Shown here one piece after another: positions 1 to 5,947 of a stretch of 10,044 nt of DNA. Below the pieces are notes generated by a model. The model made no database searches. It was not told the DNA's origin and saw only the letters and a list, made by a program, of their open reading frames with translations. This DNA is from Gammaproteobacteria bacterium. GTDB taxonomy: Bacteria; Pseudomonadota; Gammaproteobacteria; Magnimaribacterales; Magnimaribacteraceae. Every line of letters starts with the position of its first letter. The first letter of the stretch is position 1. The DNA lies in assembly GCA_002730855.1 (NCBI GenBank), contig PCBA01000037.1, positions 1-10,044 of the forward strand, written 5' to 3'. The position numbers and the translations under genes were made by a program.

Positions 1-323
1 AAGCAGTAATAGAATGGCTAAGAAGGGATATGCAAAGACCTATACCTAAGCCTTATCATCCAAGAGATAATCCACATATTGATCCAGGAGTTGGTAACCC
101 TAACTATATACCTGGAACAGGTAACTGGTCCTTTATTAATCAACCGAGCTATCGATTAGCTGGTAATCCTAGCTTTGATATTAATCCAGCTGCAAACAAA
201 AGTGCACAAAGAAAAAGAAAAATTGAAAATTTAGGAAAAGGAAGTACTAATCCTGGTGAACAAGAAGCTGCAAAAGAAGCATTAAAAAGATTAGGAGGTG
301 GTATTAATTTACCTCCTGTTTAA
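1..323 (+). CDS. C-terminal end of an unidentified, probably structural phage protein (partial)
   Basis: The reading frame is open from the left edge to a TAA at 321-323. An ATG lies at position 30, but the codons before it read as ordinary protein (Ala-Val-Ile-Glu-Trp-Leu-Arg-Arg-Asp), so I take this as the end of a longer gene; a start at 30 behind an AGAAGG-like stretch is the alternative. The visible part is rich in Pro, Gly and Asn, with short echoes such as GVGNPNY, GTGNW and LAGNPSF, then a charged Lys/Arg/Glu helix and a Gly-rich end (LGGGINLPPV). There is no membrane segment or catalytic motif. Low-complexity Gly/Pro/Asn tails are common in phage virion proteins, and the gene sits just before a holin-like gene, so a structural role is inferred only from composition and context. 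Confidence 0.6.
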   Translation, partial: AVIEWLRRDMQRPIPKPYHPRDNPHIDPGVGNPNYIPGTGNWSFINQPSYRLAGNPSFDINPAANKSAQRKRKIENLGKGSTNPGEQEAAKEALKRLGGGINLPPV

Positions 324-333
324 TTAAATAATA

Positions 334-603
334 ATGACTCGTCCTAAACCAGAGTCATCAACTAAGTTAGCAGAATTTGTAAGGATAGCAATACTTGGCT
401 GGTGCGCAGCCCTTTTAACAGCTAGTTATTGTGGGTATCTTCCTAAGATGGATCCTACATATATAGCTAGTTTATTATCTGGTGTCTTAGCTCAGTATGG
501 GATCTCAAGAATAGATAATAATCAAAAAGGTACACCAGTAAAATCACCTAGAGTAAAATCAAGACAGATTAAACGTACAATTTCGCCCCCCGACAGCCAA
601 TGA
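334..603 (+). CDS. Small holin-like membrane protein
   Basis: This 89-residue protein has a charged N-terminus, a hydrophobic stretch at about residues 13-35, a short turn with GYLPKMDP, a second weaker hydrophobic stretch at about 41-58, and a basic tail rich in Lys, Arg, Ser and Pro. Small size, one or two membrane segments and a positive C-terminus are the usual look of a phage holin, which makes holes in the inner membrane at lysis. I see no family-specific motif, so this is a class call. Its stop overlaps the next start as ATGA (600-603), which indicates translational coupling to the secreted protein that follows. The 10 bases before its ATG are AT-only with no Shine-Dalgarno. A structural membrane protein is the main alternative. 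Confidence 0.5.
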   Translation: MTRPKPESSTKLAEFVRIAILGWCAALLTASYCGYLPKMDPTYIASLLSGVLAQYGISRIDNNQKGTPVKSPRVKSRQIKRTISPPDSQ

Positions 604-947
604 AATGGCTATTTTTGTTAATAGTTTTCATGCCTTTACCGGTATTAGGACAAGAGCTGCCCTTCTCTCAAGGGTCAATGACCTCGACAACAGTCACGAC
701 ACAAACAGTAGAAGAGACAATAAAGATCCAACGCTTTGGAGGAGCTTATGGACACTATTCAGGAAACAATATAACTCCAAGTGCAAGTATACCAGCAGCT
801 GGCACAACGTTTGCATTGCATACTGCAGGCGACGATTTTCAATTAGAGATAGTAACCAGAGCAGCCGGTCTTATAGAACAAGAAGATATAGAAAGAGTAG
901 TGGAAACAGAATCTACCACCACTTCTTTATCGGTCTTCTCTCAATAA
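600..947 (+). CDS. Small secreted protein with signal peptide
   Basis: The 115-residue product starts with a Lys at position 3, a hydrophobic core (WLFLLIVFMPLPVL) and a probable signal peptidase I site after Gly17 (VLG|QE). No lipobox Cys is present, so it is not an obvious spanin lipoprotein. The mature part is rich in Thr and Ser (SMTSTTVTTQTVEETIKI, then ESTTTSLSVFSQ at the C-terminus) and should be exported to the periplasm. The gene is coupled to the holin-like gene by an ATGA overlap, and its 3' end overlaps the next secreted protein in another frame. From memory the ending TTSLSVFSQ recalls uncharacterised proteins of marine cyanophages, but I could not check this. Function unknown; a role in lysis or the virion is inferred from position. 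Confidence 0.65.
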   Translation: MKWLFLLIVFMPLPVLGQELPFSQGSMTSTTVTTQTVEETIKIQRFGGAYGHYSGNNITPSASIPAAGTTFALHTAGDDFQLEIVTRAAGLIEQEDIERVVETESTTTSLSVFSQ

Positions 948-1399
948 TTTTATTACCACTTCCTGCCTTAGCTGAGAATGATGAGATCATTGCAGCACCT
1001 AGCGCAAGCTCTAGTGGTAATGTTAATTTAAATAACGTACAACTAAATCAAGGAGGGTATACACGTAACTCTTTTAGTACCGGACATTATTGTAGCAGTG
1101 CAACATTAGTTACAAGTATTTACTATTTAGGACATGACATGGATCCTGGTAGTGGTAATTATACGATAGGAGAAAATTGGGGAATACAAGCTTCAATATC
1201 AGTTCCTTTAGATCAATCAATCATTGAAAGATGTAAGTCATTAGCAGATTTAAAAATAAGAAAAGGACGTTTAGATTATGAAATAATTCGAATTAAAGAA
1301 TGTGCAACTCTATTATCAAAAGGTTATATGCTACATCCAGAGTCTATTTTCTTTCCACTTTGTAGCGACGTTCAGCCAGTCTCTTCCTCCCAAAAGTAG
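911..1399 (+). CDS. Secreted protein of unknown function, non-canonical start
   Basis: In the frame ending with TAG at 1397-1399 there is a clear signal peptide, FFIGLLSIILLPLPALA, cleaved before Glu-Asn, followed by about 140 residues with paired Cys (CSS near the N-terminus, then ERCKSL, KECATL and PLCSDV). A typical stretch is SISVPLDQSIIERCKSLADL. No ATG, GTG or TTG exists in this frame close to the signal peptide. The start given here is an ATC at 911, six bases after a GTGGA; an ATA at 944 overlapping the previous gene's TAA is an alternative. A far upstream ATG at 605 would force the whole previous gene to be read out of frame and is unlikely. The 3' end overlaps the convergent - strand gene by 56 bases. 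It forms a secreted pair with its upstream neighbour; role unknown. Confidence 0.55.
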   Translation: MYHHFFIGLLSIILLPLPALAENDEIIAAPSASSSGNVNLNNVQLNQGGYTRNSFSTGHYCSSATLVTSIYYLGHDMDPGSGNYTIGENWGIQASISVPLDQSIIERCKSLADLKIRKGRLDYEIIRIKECATLLSKGYMLHPESIFFPLCSDVQPVSSSQK

Positions 1400-1967
1400 C
1401 CATAGGTTTATTTCTTAACTTTTGTATTCGTTTTATTATTAAATTTATAAGAGGTTTTAAAACCTGGACACTACGTTTAAAAGCCCATGTTGCAGATAAA
1501 GTAGCAATAACTGACACAGAAGCAGTTAATCCTGCAGCAGTTAATATCTCAGCTTTAGGAACAGGTACTTCTAATTCTGTACCAGGTATTGTTAAGACAT
1601 TTACTTCTGAACTAATTTGAGTAGTTCCTTCTAAGTTTTGAATAGCATCATCATTATATTGATTTTCTATATTTACATTTAAATTTTTAGGTAGCCTTAT
1701 AGAATTTGAAGGAACATTTTTATTTTCTTCTGTCTTATCTTTTTCCTTTTCTTCTTCCTCCTCCTCCTCTTCTTCTTCTTCTTCTTCTTCTTTATTATTG
1801 TCTTGAGTAAGAGGAGTACTTTCTTTTGGATTAAAAAAAGATTTAATCTTTGGATACTCAAATAAATTTAGTTGAGGTATCTCATAGTTTGGTAAAGGAA
1901 TAACTAAAGGTTCTGGAATTTTTAGGTTAGGTGTTGATACACCTTGTAATATGCTCTTAATTTCCAA
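1344..1967 (-). CDS. Membrane protein with a poly-glutamate run
   Basis: The 207-residue product has a Pro/Ile-rich N-terminus (IPEPLVIPLPNYEIPQL), an uninterrupted run of 14 Glu at residues 60-73 followed by a Lys/Glu/Asn linker, and one hydrophobic segment at about 141-163 (AEILTAAGLTASVSVIATL). A strongly basic C-terminus follows (KPLINLIIKRIQKLRNK, then FGRKRLAERRYKVERK), which by the positive-inside rule should be cytoplasmic. The start is TTG at 1967: the frame is closed by TGA at 1971-1973 and the only in-frame ATG is near residue 189. It lies 8 bases after the preceding gene. The pattern (Pro-rich N-terminus, VPVPK, then a TM helix) recalls uncharacterised cyanophage proteins, from memory only. 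It is transcribed toward, and overlaps, the + strand secreted-protein gene. Confidence 0.65.
   Translation of the reverse strand: MEIKSILQGVSTPNLKIPEPLVIPLPNYEIPQLNLFEYPKIKSFFNPKESTPLTQDNNKEEEEEEEEEEEEEEKEKDKTEENKNVPSNSIRLPKNLNVNIENQYNDDAIQNLEGTTQISSEVNVLTIPGTELEVPVPKAEILTAAGLTASVSVIATLSATWAFKRSVQVLKPLINLIIKRIQKLRNKPMATFGRKRLAERRYKVERK
1749..1790 (-). repeat. GAA/GAG trinucleotide repeat coding for 14 Glu
   Basis: On the - strand this is 14 consecutive Glu codons: seven GAA, then four GAG, then three GAA. It is a 42-base triplet microsatellite inside the poly-Glu membrane protein gene. Gain or loss of units would keep the frame and only change the length of the acidic run. Confidence 0.9.
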
Positions 1968-1975
1968 GCTTCAAT

Positions 1976-2239
1976 TTAATTTTCTAATAATTTTTCAAGT
2001 GTATGTAGTTGAGATCCTTGGTATACAGCAAGACGTTCTTGAATAATATTTGCATAATTTATAGCTGCATCTACTATTTCTGTTGCTTCCAAAGTAGAGC
2101 TAACACTTTCATTTGCAAGCAGGCCAGCCACTAATGTGGTGACCTGCCATTCAATTTTATTACCTACCAAGGCTGGTAATGGTGTACCACCTTGTGTAAA
2201 AGAATCTAATATCTTTGTGAAATGTTCTTCTAAAGCCAT
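1976..2239 (-). CDS. Small hypothetical protein
   Basis: The 87-residue product starts at the ATG at 2239 (MALEEHFTKILDSF). A longer frame opens at 2308, but it would overlap the upstream gene by about 50 bases and adds only a basic, low-information N-terminus. The protein is acidic to neutral and looks helical, for example VTTLVAGLLANESVSSTLEATEIVDAA given in part; there is no membrane segment, Cys motif or known domain that I recognise. It sits 20 bases after the preceding gene and 8 bases before the poly-Glu membrane protein gene, so it is likely co-transcribed with both. No Shine-Dalgarno is visible. Function unknown. Confidence 0.6.
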   Translation of the reverse strand: MALEEHFTKILDSFTQGGTPLPALVGNKIEWQVTTLVAGLLANESVSSTLEATEIVDAAINYANIIQERLAVYQGSQLHTLEKLLEN

Positions 2240-2259
2240 GAGTATTATTAGATTTACAT

Positions 2260-2484
2260 TTAGTCTAACTCTTTTAGTTTTTGTTTTTCTTTCTGAATAT
2301 AATACCAATAAGCATTGCCAGCATTTGTATGGAAACGTCTTCCTTTTAATAAAATAAGTTTATGTTCTTGTAATTTAACAAGTTCATCTTGCTTATAAGG
2401 AAGCTCTCCATATATATTCAATTCATATTCAGTTGCTTCAATTTGTAAATTAAAATCCCTAGCTGCTTGTTGATGACACTTCAT
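2260..2484 (-). CDS. Small hypothetical protein overlapping the Gp157-like gene
   Basis: The product is 74 residues if it starts at the ATG at 2484 (MKCHQQAARDFNLQIEATEY). This start overlaps the Gp157-like gene by 26 bases and has a GGAAG about 11 bases upstream. The same frame is open farther: ATGs at 2577 and 2682 would overlap the upstream gene by 119 and 224 bases, and the extra sequence (HPYIQKKFYQKNLQTPPKNV) is not obviously non-coding, so the start is uncertain. The protein is rich in Lys, Gln, Glu and Tyr, probably helical (YWYYIQKEKQKLKELD at the end), with no recognised domain. Confidence 0.5.
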   Translation of the reverse strand: MKCHQQAARDFNLQIEATEYELNIYGELPYKQDELVKLQEHKLILLKGRRFHTNAGNAYWYYIQKEKQKLKELD

Positions 2485-3226
2485 CAAAAGCTTCGCTTCC
2501 TTCACATTCTTCGGAGGAGTTTGTAAATTCTTTTGATAAAACTTTTTTTGAATGTAAGGATGGTAATGCATCCACATTGCCACGCAAGATTCTTTTTCTA
2601 TAGATTTTATATTTTTGGACAAGTTTAACTCCTCGTGGTAAAGGTTGTCCGTTGTCATAGGCTTTACGGATTGCTTCAACATTGGGAATGACTTTAGTAG
2701 TTTCTTTTATGGGATCCGTGATCTCTTCGATTAAAGATCCATCTATTGACTTTATCAGAGTCTTTTTTGTTGTCAAGATAGTTTCTTCTATACAGAAAAT
2801 ACTACGTTCTTGTTCAGTCCAATCTTCTACATTGGAATTTAATTCAAGAGTCTTTTCTTTTAAAGGAGAAAAAGTAAAGGAATAATTTTTACCTTTTAAA
2901 GTTTTCTCATCTCTTAAGACAGTACATCTTAAATGTTCCAGAAGACTTTTGATATTTTTGATTTGAGATTCATGATGCTTTCGTGCATCAGCTAAAAGCT
3001 TTTGCTCTTGTTTGGCAACTTCAACTTTACTTTCGTTGTCAGTCCAAACATAATGAATTGAATCAATTTTGGTTGATCGTAAATTGGCACAAATTTCCAT
3101 TTCAGCTTGCACCAATTCTTTGGATTCAGAAGTAAGCAAAGGCAAACTGTGCTGTAAGGCAGCATAATGTTTAAATAATTGAAAGGTGTTTAGCTCTTCG
3201 AGCTTTGTTGGAGTGAATTGAGTCAT
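2459..3226 (-). CDS. Gp157-like phage protein
   Basis: The 255-residue protein matches the general plan of the Siphovirus Gp157 family: a long charged helix, probably coiled coil, at about residues 65-100 (ESKVEVAKQEQKLLADARKH, then QIKNIKSLLEHL), a beta-like middle segment (YSFTFSPLKEKTLELN), and a C-terminal segment with VIPNVEAIRKAYDNGQPLPR followed by GVKLVQKYKIYRKR, which resembles the family's ending of a Pro, a Lys/Arg helix, a Gly-rich turn and a basic strand. Family members are common in phage replication/recombination blocks; their biochemical role is poorly known. Residues after about 215 form a Ser/Glu-rich acidic tail, an addition relative to the family. The start at 3226 lies four bases past the stop of the HTH gene. 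The family call is by motif reading only. Confidence 0.5.
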   Translation of the reverse strand: MTQFTPTKLEELNTFQLFKHYAALQHSLPLLTSESKELVQAEMEICANLRSTKIDSIHYVWTDNESKVEVAKQEQKLLADARKHHESQIKNIKSLLEHLRCTVLRDEKTLKGKNYSFTFSPLKEKTLELNSNVEDWTEQERSIFCIEETILTTKKTLIKSIDGSLIEEITDPIKETTKVIPNVEAIRKAYDNGQPLPRGVKLVQKYKIYRKRILRGNVDALPSLHSKKVLSKEFTNSSEECEGSEAFDEVSSTSS

Positions 3227-3230
3227 GAGT

Positions 3231-3656
3231 TTAGACAGGAAGGTTTTGATAGTAAGTAGCTTTTCTAATTTTTATATTTCGACGTAGAAGAATATCTTTA
3301 AGAGTTCTTCTACATTTTTTATATTTAGCGGCAAGTTTTTGTAAAGACTCACCGCTTTCATAGTCTTGTACTATTTGATTTTCTATAGTCATACTCTCCT
3401 CTATAGCAACTATTTTAGTAGCTGTTGGATGAGAATTAGATATAAAAAGCTTTGCTTCTTCTGTTGAAGTAGCTAACTTTTCAATCTTCATTGGACTAGT
3501 ACCTCTACCAAACTCAACTAAAAATTTGAATTTAATTGCGTTTGGATTATTAGTACGACTAATACCTACTCCTATCTTAGGTAGAGGAGCATCAATAATA
3601 TCGTTAGTCTGATTGATAGAATACTCTTTCTCTAGTGTACCTAGATACATTGCCAT
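3231..3656 (-). CDS. Small protein with C-terminal helix-turn-helix
   Basis: Of its 141 residues, the last 50 hold a helix-turn-helix of the resolvase/homeodomain-like type: IVQDYESGESLQKLAAKYKK at residues 95-114, then CRRTLKDILLRRNIKIR. The spacing (acidic helix, a Gly-Glu-Ser turn, LAAKY, then a recognition helix rich in Arg and Lys) is characteristic. The N-terminal 90 residues (VGISRTNNPNAIKFKFLVEF, STEEAKLFISNSHPTATKIV) look like a small alpha/beta fold that I cannot name. Its start overlaps the end of the SWIM-motif gene by 16 bases; a second ATG at 3650 is possible. It could be a phage transcription regulator or a DNA-binding accessory factor. Sequence-specific DNA binding is an inference from the motif. 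Confidence 0.6.
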   Translation of the reverse strand: MAMYLGTLEKEYSINQTNDIIDAPLPKIGVGISRTNNPNAIKFKFLVEFGRGTSPMKIEKLATSTEEAKLFISNSHPTATKIVAIEESMTIENQIVQDYESGESLQKLAAKYKKCRRTLKDILLRRNIKIRKATYYQNLPV

Positions 3657-4540
3657 GATTTAAATGCTTTAGAGAGTTGAGGTAGTGTTGGAGCTGCATA
3701 AGGTATGTAGCCCTTATCCAGCATGCTATCAAATAATTTCCATGCGTCCTTCTCAGTAAACAATTCTTTGGGTTTGTATACAATCCATTTAGATACAGGA
3801 GCTTTCTCTCCATCACGGGAGAAGATCACTTTGAATTGCCCAGAAGAACCATGAGAAGCAGGAGGTATATATGTCCAAGCAGCTACTGTTTGAGGTCTAC
3901 TTCTATGTATTTCTTCTCTTACTAAAGTTCTCTTAGTAAGGAAATTTCTAAACTTATTAATCCAAGTTAGATGAATACAAGTAGGTGTATACCCTGGAAT
4001 CTCCTCTTGAAATTCGCTTAAGAAATCAACTTGTCTACGATAAGATAGACAAGAACAAGAGGGAGTTTCATCGTCAGGTTTTACTAGATGACCTAGATCT
4101 AATTCTAGATTTTCTAATAAAGTCATCAGACTATTTTCACTTTCAATTAAAGGAAATTTACCTAGCCATTTAGCTTGGAGCTTGGCAGAAGCACTGTTCT
4201 TTCCATCTCTACAGGTATAACAATGTCCTTTCAATAGGACATAGCTATTATTCTTCCAATAATTAGGACCACAATAGTCAGGCCCTAGATAAGAGAAGAA
4301 ATTCTTTAACCTGGAAGTAAAAGAAACAAAAGATTCTCTAATTAAATCTCTTGCGCAATTAAATTTTTCACCATCATTTGCTACAAGAGTAATGAATTCT
4401 TTATTGAAAATTAAATCAACGATTTCATCTGGATTTCTCCATTGAAAAGCGTAAGGATAAGCTCTTTCTATATTATTAAAAGAATAGATAAGAGACTGAG
4501 CTGTATTTAAATTACAGCTTTGAGCAATTAAATTGTTCAT
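3641..4540 (-). CDS. Protein with a SWIM-type zinc motif, function unknown
   Basis: This 299-residue protein carries CxC at Cys162/Cys164 (PSCSCLSY) and CxH at Cys188/His190 (TCIHLTWI), separated by 23 residues. That is the CxCx(n)CxH pattern of SWIM zinc fingers, which bind DNA or proteins in SWI2/SNF2 ATPases, MuDR transposases and Rad51-associated Shu2/SWS1 proteins. A further CxxC at Cys107/Cys110 (GHCYTC) may add a metal site. No helicase, nuclease or transposase motif is seen around it, so the motif is not part of a recognisable large enzyme. The C-terminal third (FKVIFSRDGEKAPVSKWIVY, then EKDAWKLFDSMLDKGYIP) looks like a separate compact domain. It lies in the replication block, two genes after the SSB gene. 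A DNA or recombination-mediator role is speculation from motif and context. The start at 4540 is only 39 bases from the divergent TTG start at 4580. Confidence 0.6.
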   Translation of the reverse strand: MNNLIAQSCNLNTAQSLIYSFNNIERAYPYAFQWRNPDEIVDLIFNKEFITLVANDGEKFNCARDLIRESFVSFTSRLKNFFSYLGPDYCGPNYWKNNSYVLLKGHCYTCRDGKNSASAKLQAKWLGKFPLIESENSLMTLLENLELDLGHLVKPDDETPSCSCLSYRRQVDFLSEFQEEIPGYTPTCIHLTWINKFRNFLTKRTLVREEIHRSRPQTVAAWTYIPPASHGSSGQFKVIFSRDGEKAPVSKWIVYKPKELFTEKDAWKLFDSMLDKGYIPYAAPTLPQLSKAFKSWQCI

Positions 4541-4579
4541 GAGTAGAATAGAGTTAGAGAAATTTTAATTGTAAATAAA

Positions 4580-4825
4580 TTGTCAAGAGCTAAGCAATAT
4601 GAAATTGATTTAGAAGCTTCCGTAGAAGATTTATTCTGGGAAGAAAAAACCAAACGTTATATTGATTGTTGTAATTCCTTAAAAGAACTACAACAATTAT
4701 CAAAGCTCTTGACACATGTTGCAGCACAAAGACAAACCATAATTAAAGGTTTGATTAAACATGTACTAACAGAGCTGGAACAAGAATCTACAATTGAAAA
4801 AGAGGACTTACATACTCAAGAATAA
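4580..4825 (+). CDS. Small hypothetical protein on the opposite strand, TTG start
   Basis: The product is 81 residues, starting at TTG (MSRAKQYEIDLEASVEDLFW). It is helical and charged, with aromatic-rich FWEEKTKRYIDCC and a Leu-rich stretch (LKELQQLSKLLTHVAAQRQT) that could form a short coiled coil, then an acidic tail. Codon use and amino acid makeup look protein-like, and the opposite strand carries no better frame. It is one of two + strand genes inside the - strand block: it diverges from the SWIM-motif gene across 39 bases and converges on the DUF5895-like gene with a 22-base gap. The -10-like TAGAAT at 4544-4549 could drive it, but no good -35 is seen. I recognise no family; a small phage-encoded regulator or adaptor is possible. 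Confidence 0.6.
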   Translation: MSRAKQYEIDLEASVEDLFWEEKTKRYIDCCNSLKELQQLSKLLTHVAAQRQTIIKGLIKHVLTELEQESTIEKEDLHTQE

Positions 4826-4847
4826 ATAGAGTAATGCCTCTCATTAT

Positions 4848-5861
4848 TTAGAAAGCTTGATCTTCTCCTGTTGTTTCATCCCGAGAAGGTAAAGCTTTTG
4901 TTTCAATTGTATGTCCTACAGGAAGAATTTGAATACCTTCCTTCATTCCATAATTGCCTCCAAGCTTTTTAGCATCTTCAGCAGAATGTTGATTGATGTA
5001 ATTTTCCCAGAGCTTTTGAACTTTCCAAGTATCTTCACGATCCTTATCTGGAATTGATAATGAATGTAAAGATTCTAAAGCTTTATCAATAGTTGAATAG
5101 TCAGGTGCTTCAAATGATTCAACAGCACAGATTTCTACATTGTTAGTGCCACGCATGTCACTAACTAATTCACAATCGAATATTGTTGTACCATTGAACT
5201 TTTCATTATAAGTAAGAGGAAGCTCTTGCATTGTTGCTTTATTCAAGCATTTCCCCATTTCCTTTTCAAATAGTTTTATTTTCTCTGCTAGGTCAGTACC
5301 ATTTAAACCTTTCATTGTAAGTACTATTGGAAGTTCGTGTGCCCTTTCATTTTCTTTAGTAACAATAAAAACAAGGTACTTTGTACGAACAACATATTTT
5401 CTTTTATACATTTCATTTTTAGAATTAGCTAACTCTTGAGCAGCTTTATCTGCATCAAATACAGCTCTAACATCTGGGTCATCAAATTTTCCTACGATTC
5501 GTCTCATTCCTGTTGTTTGTTCAATCATTAATGGAGAACGTAACAAGAATTGGATACGTGGATTAACAAAGTTAATACCTTTTTCTACCTTAAGATTTGG
5601 TTTCATTCCAAATTCTTGTTGGTAATCAAAGAGTGCTGTACCGGATTCAAAATCTCCTGGTACTGCATTCCACTTACAAGTATCCAAGTCATCATTACGG
5701 ATAAACCATCCGCGACGTTTTGATTTGTTTAGAGGTTGAAGTGTTACTAAGGGTTGGTATCCAGAGATAAACTTTTCATTTGAAAAGATAGAGAATGAAC
5801 TAGCATCTCTTTTAGAACTGGTCTTAGTTTGTTTCGGAGTCATTGTACAAGAAGCAGTCAT
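4848..5861 (-). CDS. DUF5895-like protein, candidate ssDNA-associated replication protein
   Basis: The 337-residue protein has a layout I recall for DUF5895, a family of uncharacterised proteins in cyanobacteria and their phages: an early GWFI (residues 51-54), a strand with NPRIQFLLRSPLMIE (100-114), then YKRKYVVRTKYLVFIVTKEN (152-171) leading to HELPIVLTMKGLNGTDL (175-191). No catalytic motif is visible. The C-terminus is acidic and ends in Phe (TGEDQAF), like the partner-recruiting tips of SSB proteins and T7 gp2.5; the neighbouring SSB also ends in MPF. An ssDNA-binding or replication-accessory role is therefore plausible but inferred. The start is the ATG at 5861; an ATG at 5843 is possible. 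The dyad element at 5880-5904 lies 18 bases upstream of the start. The family name is from memory and unverified. Confidence 0.55.
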   Translation of the reverse strand: MTASCTMTPKQTKTSSKRDASSFSIFSNEKFISGYQPLVTLQPLNKSKRRGWFIRNDDLDTCKWNAVPGDFESGTALFDYQQEFGMKPNLKVEKGINFVNPRIQFLLRSPLMIEQTTGMRRIVGKFDDPDVRAVFDADKAAQELANSKNEMYKRKYVVRTKYLVFIVTKENERAHELPIVLTMKGLNGTDLAEKIKLFEKEMGKCLNKATMQELPLTYNEKFNGTTIFDCELVSDMRGTNNVEICAVESFEAPDYSTIDKALESLHSLSIPDKDREDTWKVQKLWENYINQHSAEDAKKLGGNYGMKEGIQILPVGHTIETKALPSRDETTGEDQAF

Positions 5862-5870
5862 AGTAAGTAG

Positions 5871-5895
5871 TAGGTACAGTTAACGTCAGTACCTA
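5871..5895. repeat. Perfect 7-base inverted repeat, TAGGTAC/GTACCTA
   Basis: TAGGTAC at 5871-5877 and GTACCTA at 5889-5895 are perfect reverse complements with an 11-base spacer. The right arm shares bases with the dyad element at 5880-5904, so the two hairpins cannot form at once. The pair sits just upstream of the DUF5895-like start on the - strand. Confidence 0.6.
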
Positions 5896-5904
5896 TGACG
5901 TGAG
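5880..5904 (-). promoter_or_regulatory. Repeated dyad-symmetric element, copy 1
   Basis: On the + strand this reads TTAACGTCA, a 7-base centre GTACCTA, then TGACGTGAG; ACGTCA (5883-5888 region) and TGACGT (5896-5901) are perfect inverted arms. The same element, with a one-base-shorter centre and one substitution, occurs at 6783-6806. Both copies lie in the short gap just upstream of a - strand start, here 18 bases before the DUF5895-like gene. That suggests a promoter or protein-binding operator read on the - strand. Its function has not been shown. Confidence 0.6.
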
Positions 5905-5910
5905 AAAGAA

Positions 5911-5927
5911 TACCTCTAAAAGAGGTA
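5911..5927. terminator. 7-base stem-loop in the SSB/DUF5895 gap, possible terminator or leader hairpin
   Basis: TACCTCT (5911-5917) and AGAGGTA (5921-5927) form a perfect stem with a 3-base loop, and weaker pairing of AGAATA and TATTCT can extend it outward. It lies downstream of the SSB stop on the - strand and is followed there by a T-rich ATTCTTTCT. It could end or attenuate the SSB transcript, though the stem is short and AT-rich. Confidence 0.35.
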
Positions 5928-5947
5928 AAGATATTCTATAGACAGAT

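Noticed and set aside
605..910. N-terminal half of a long + strand frame starting at ATG 605
   Set aside because: It runs entirely out of frame through the signal-peptide gene at 600-947, reads as Arg/Ser/Asn-rich nonsense, and only the part with a signal peptide after about 911 looks like protein.
2485..2682. Upstream extension of the small gene ending at 2260
   Set aside because: It would overlap the Gp157-like gene by 224 bases. I kept the short start at 2484, though an intermediate start at 2577 cannot be excluded.
2136..2885. Two + strand frames opposite the small genes and the Gp157-like gene
   Set aside because: They have no start signal, no recognisable motif, and they mirror better-supported - strand genes.
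4819..4856. Terminator between the convergent genes ending at 4825 and 4848
   Set aside because: AGAG/CTCT can pair around TAATGC, but the stem is only four bases and the flanks do not extend it.
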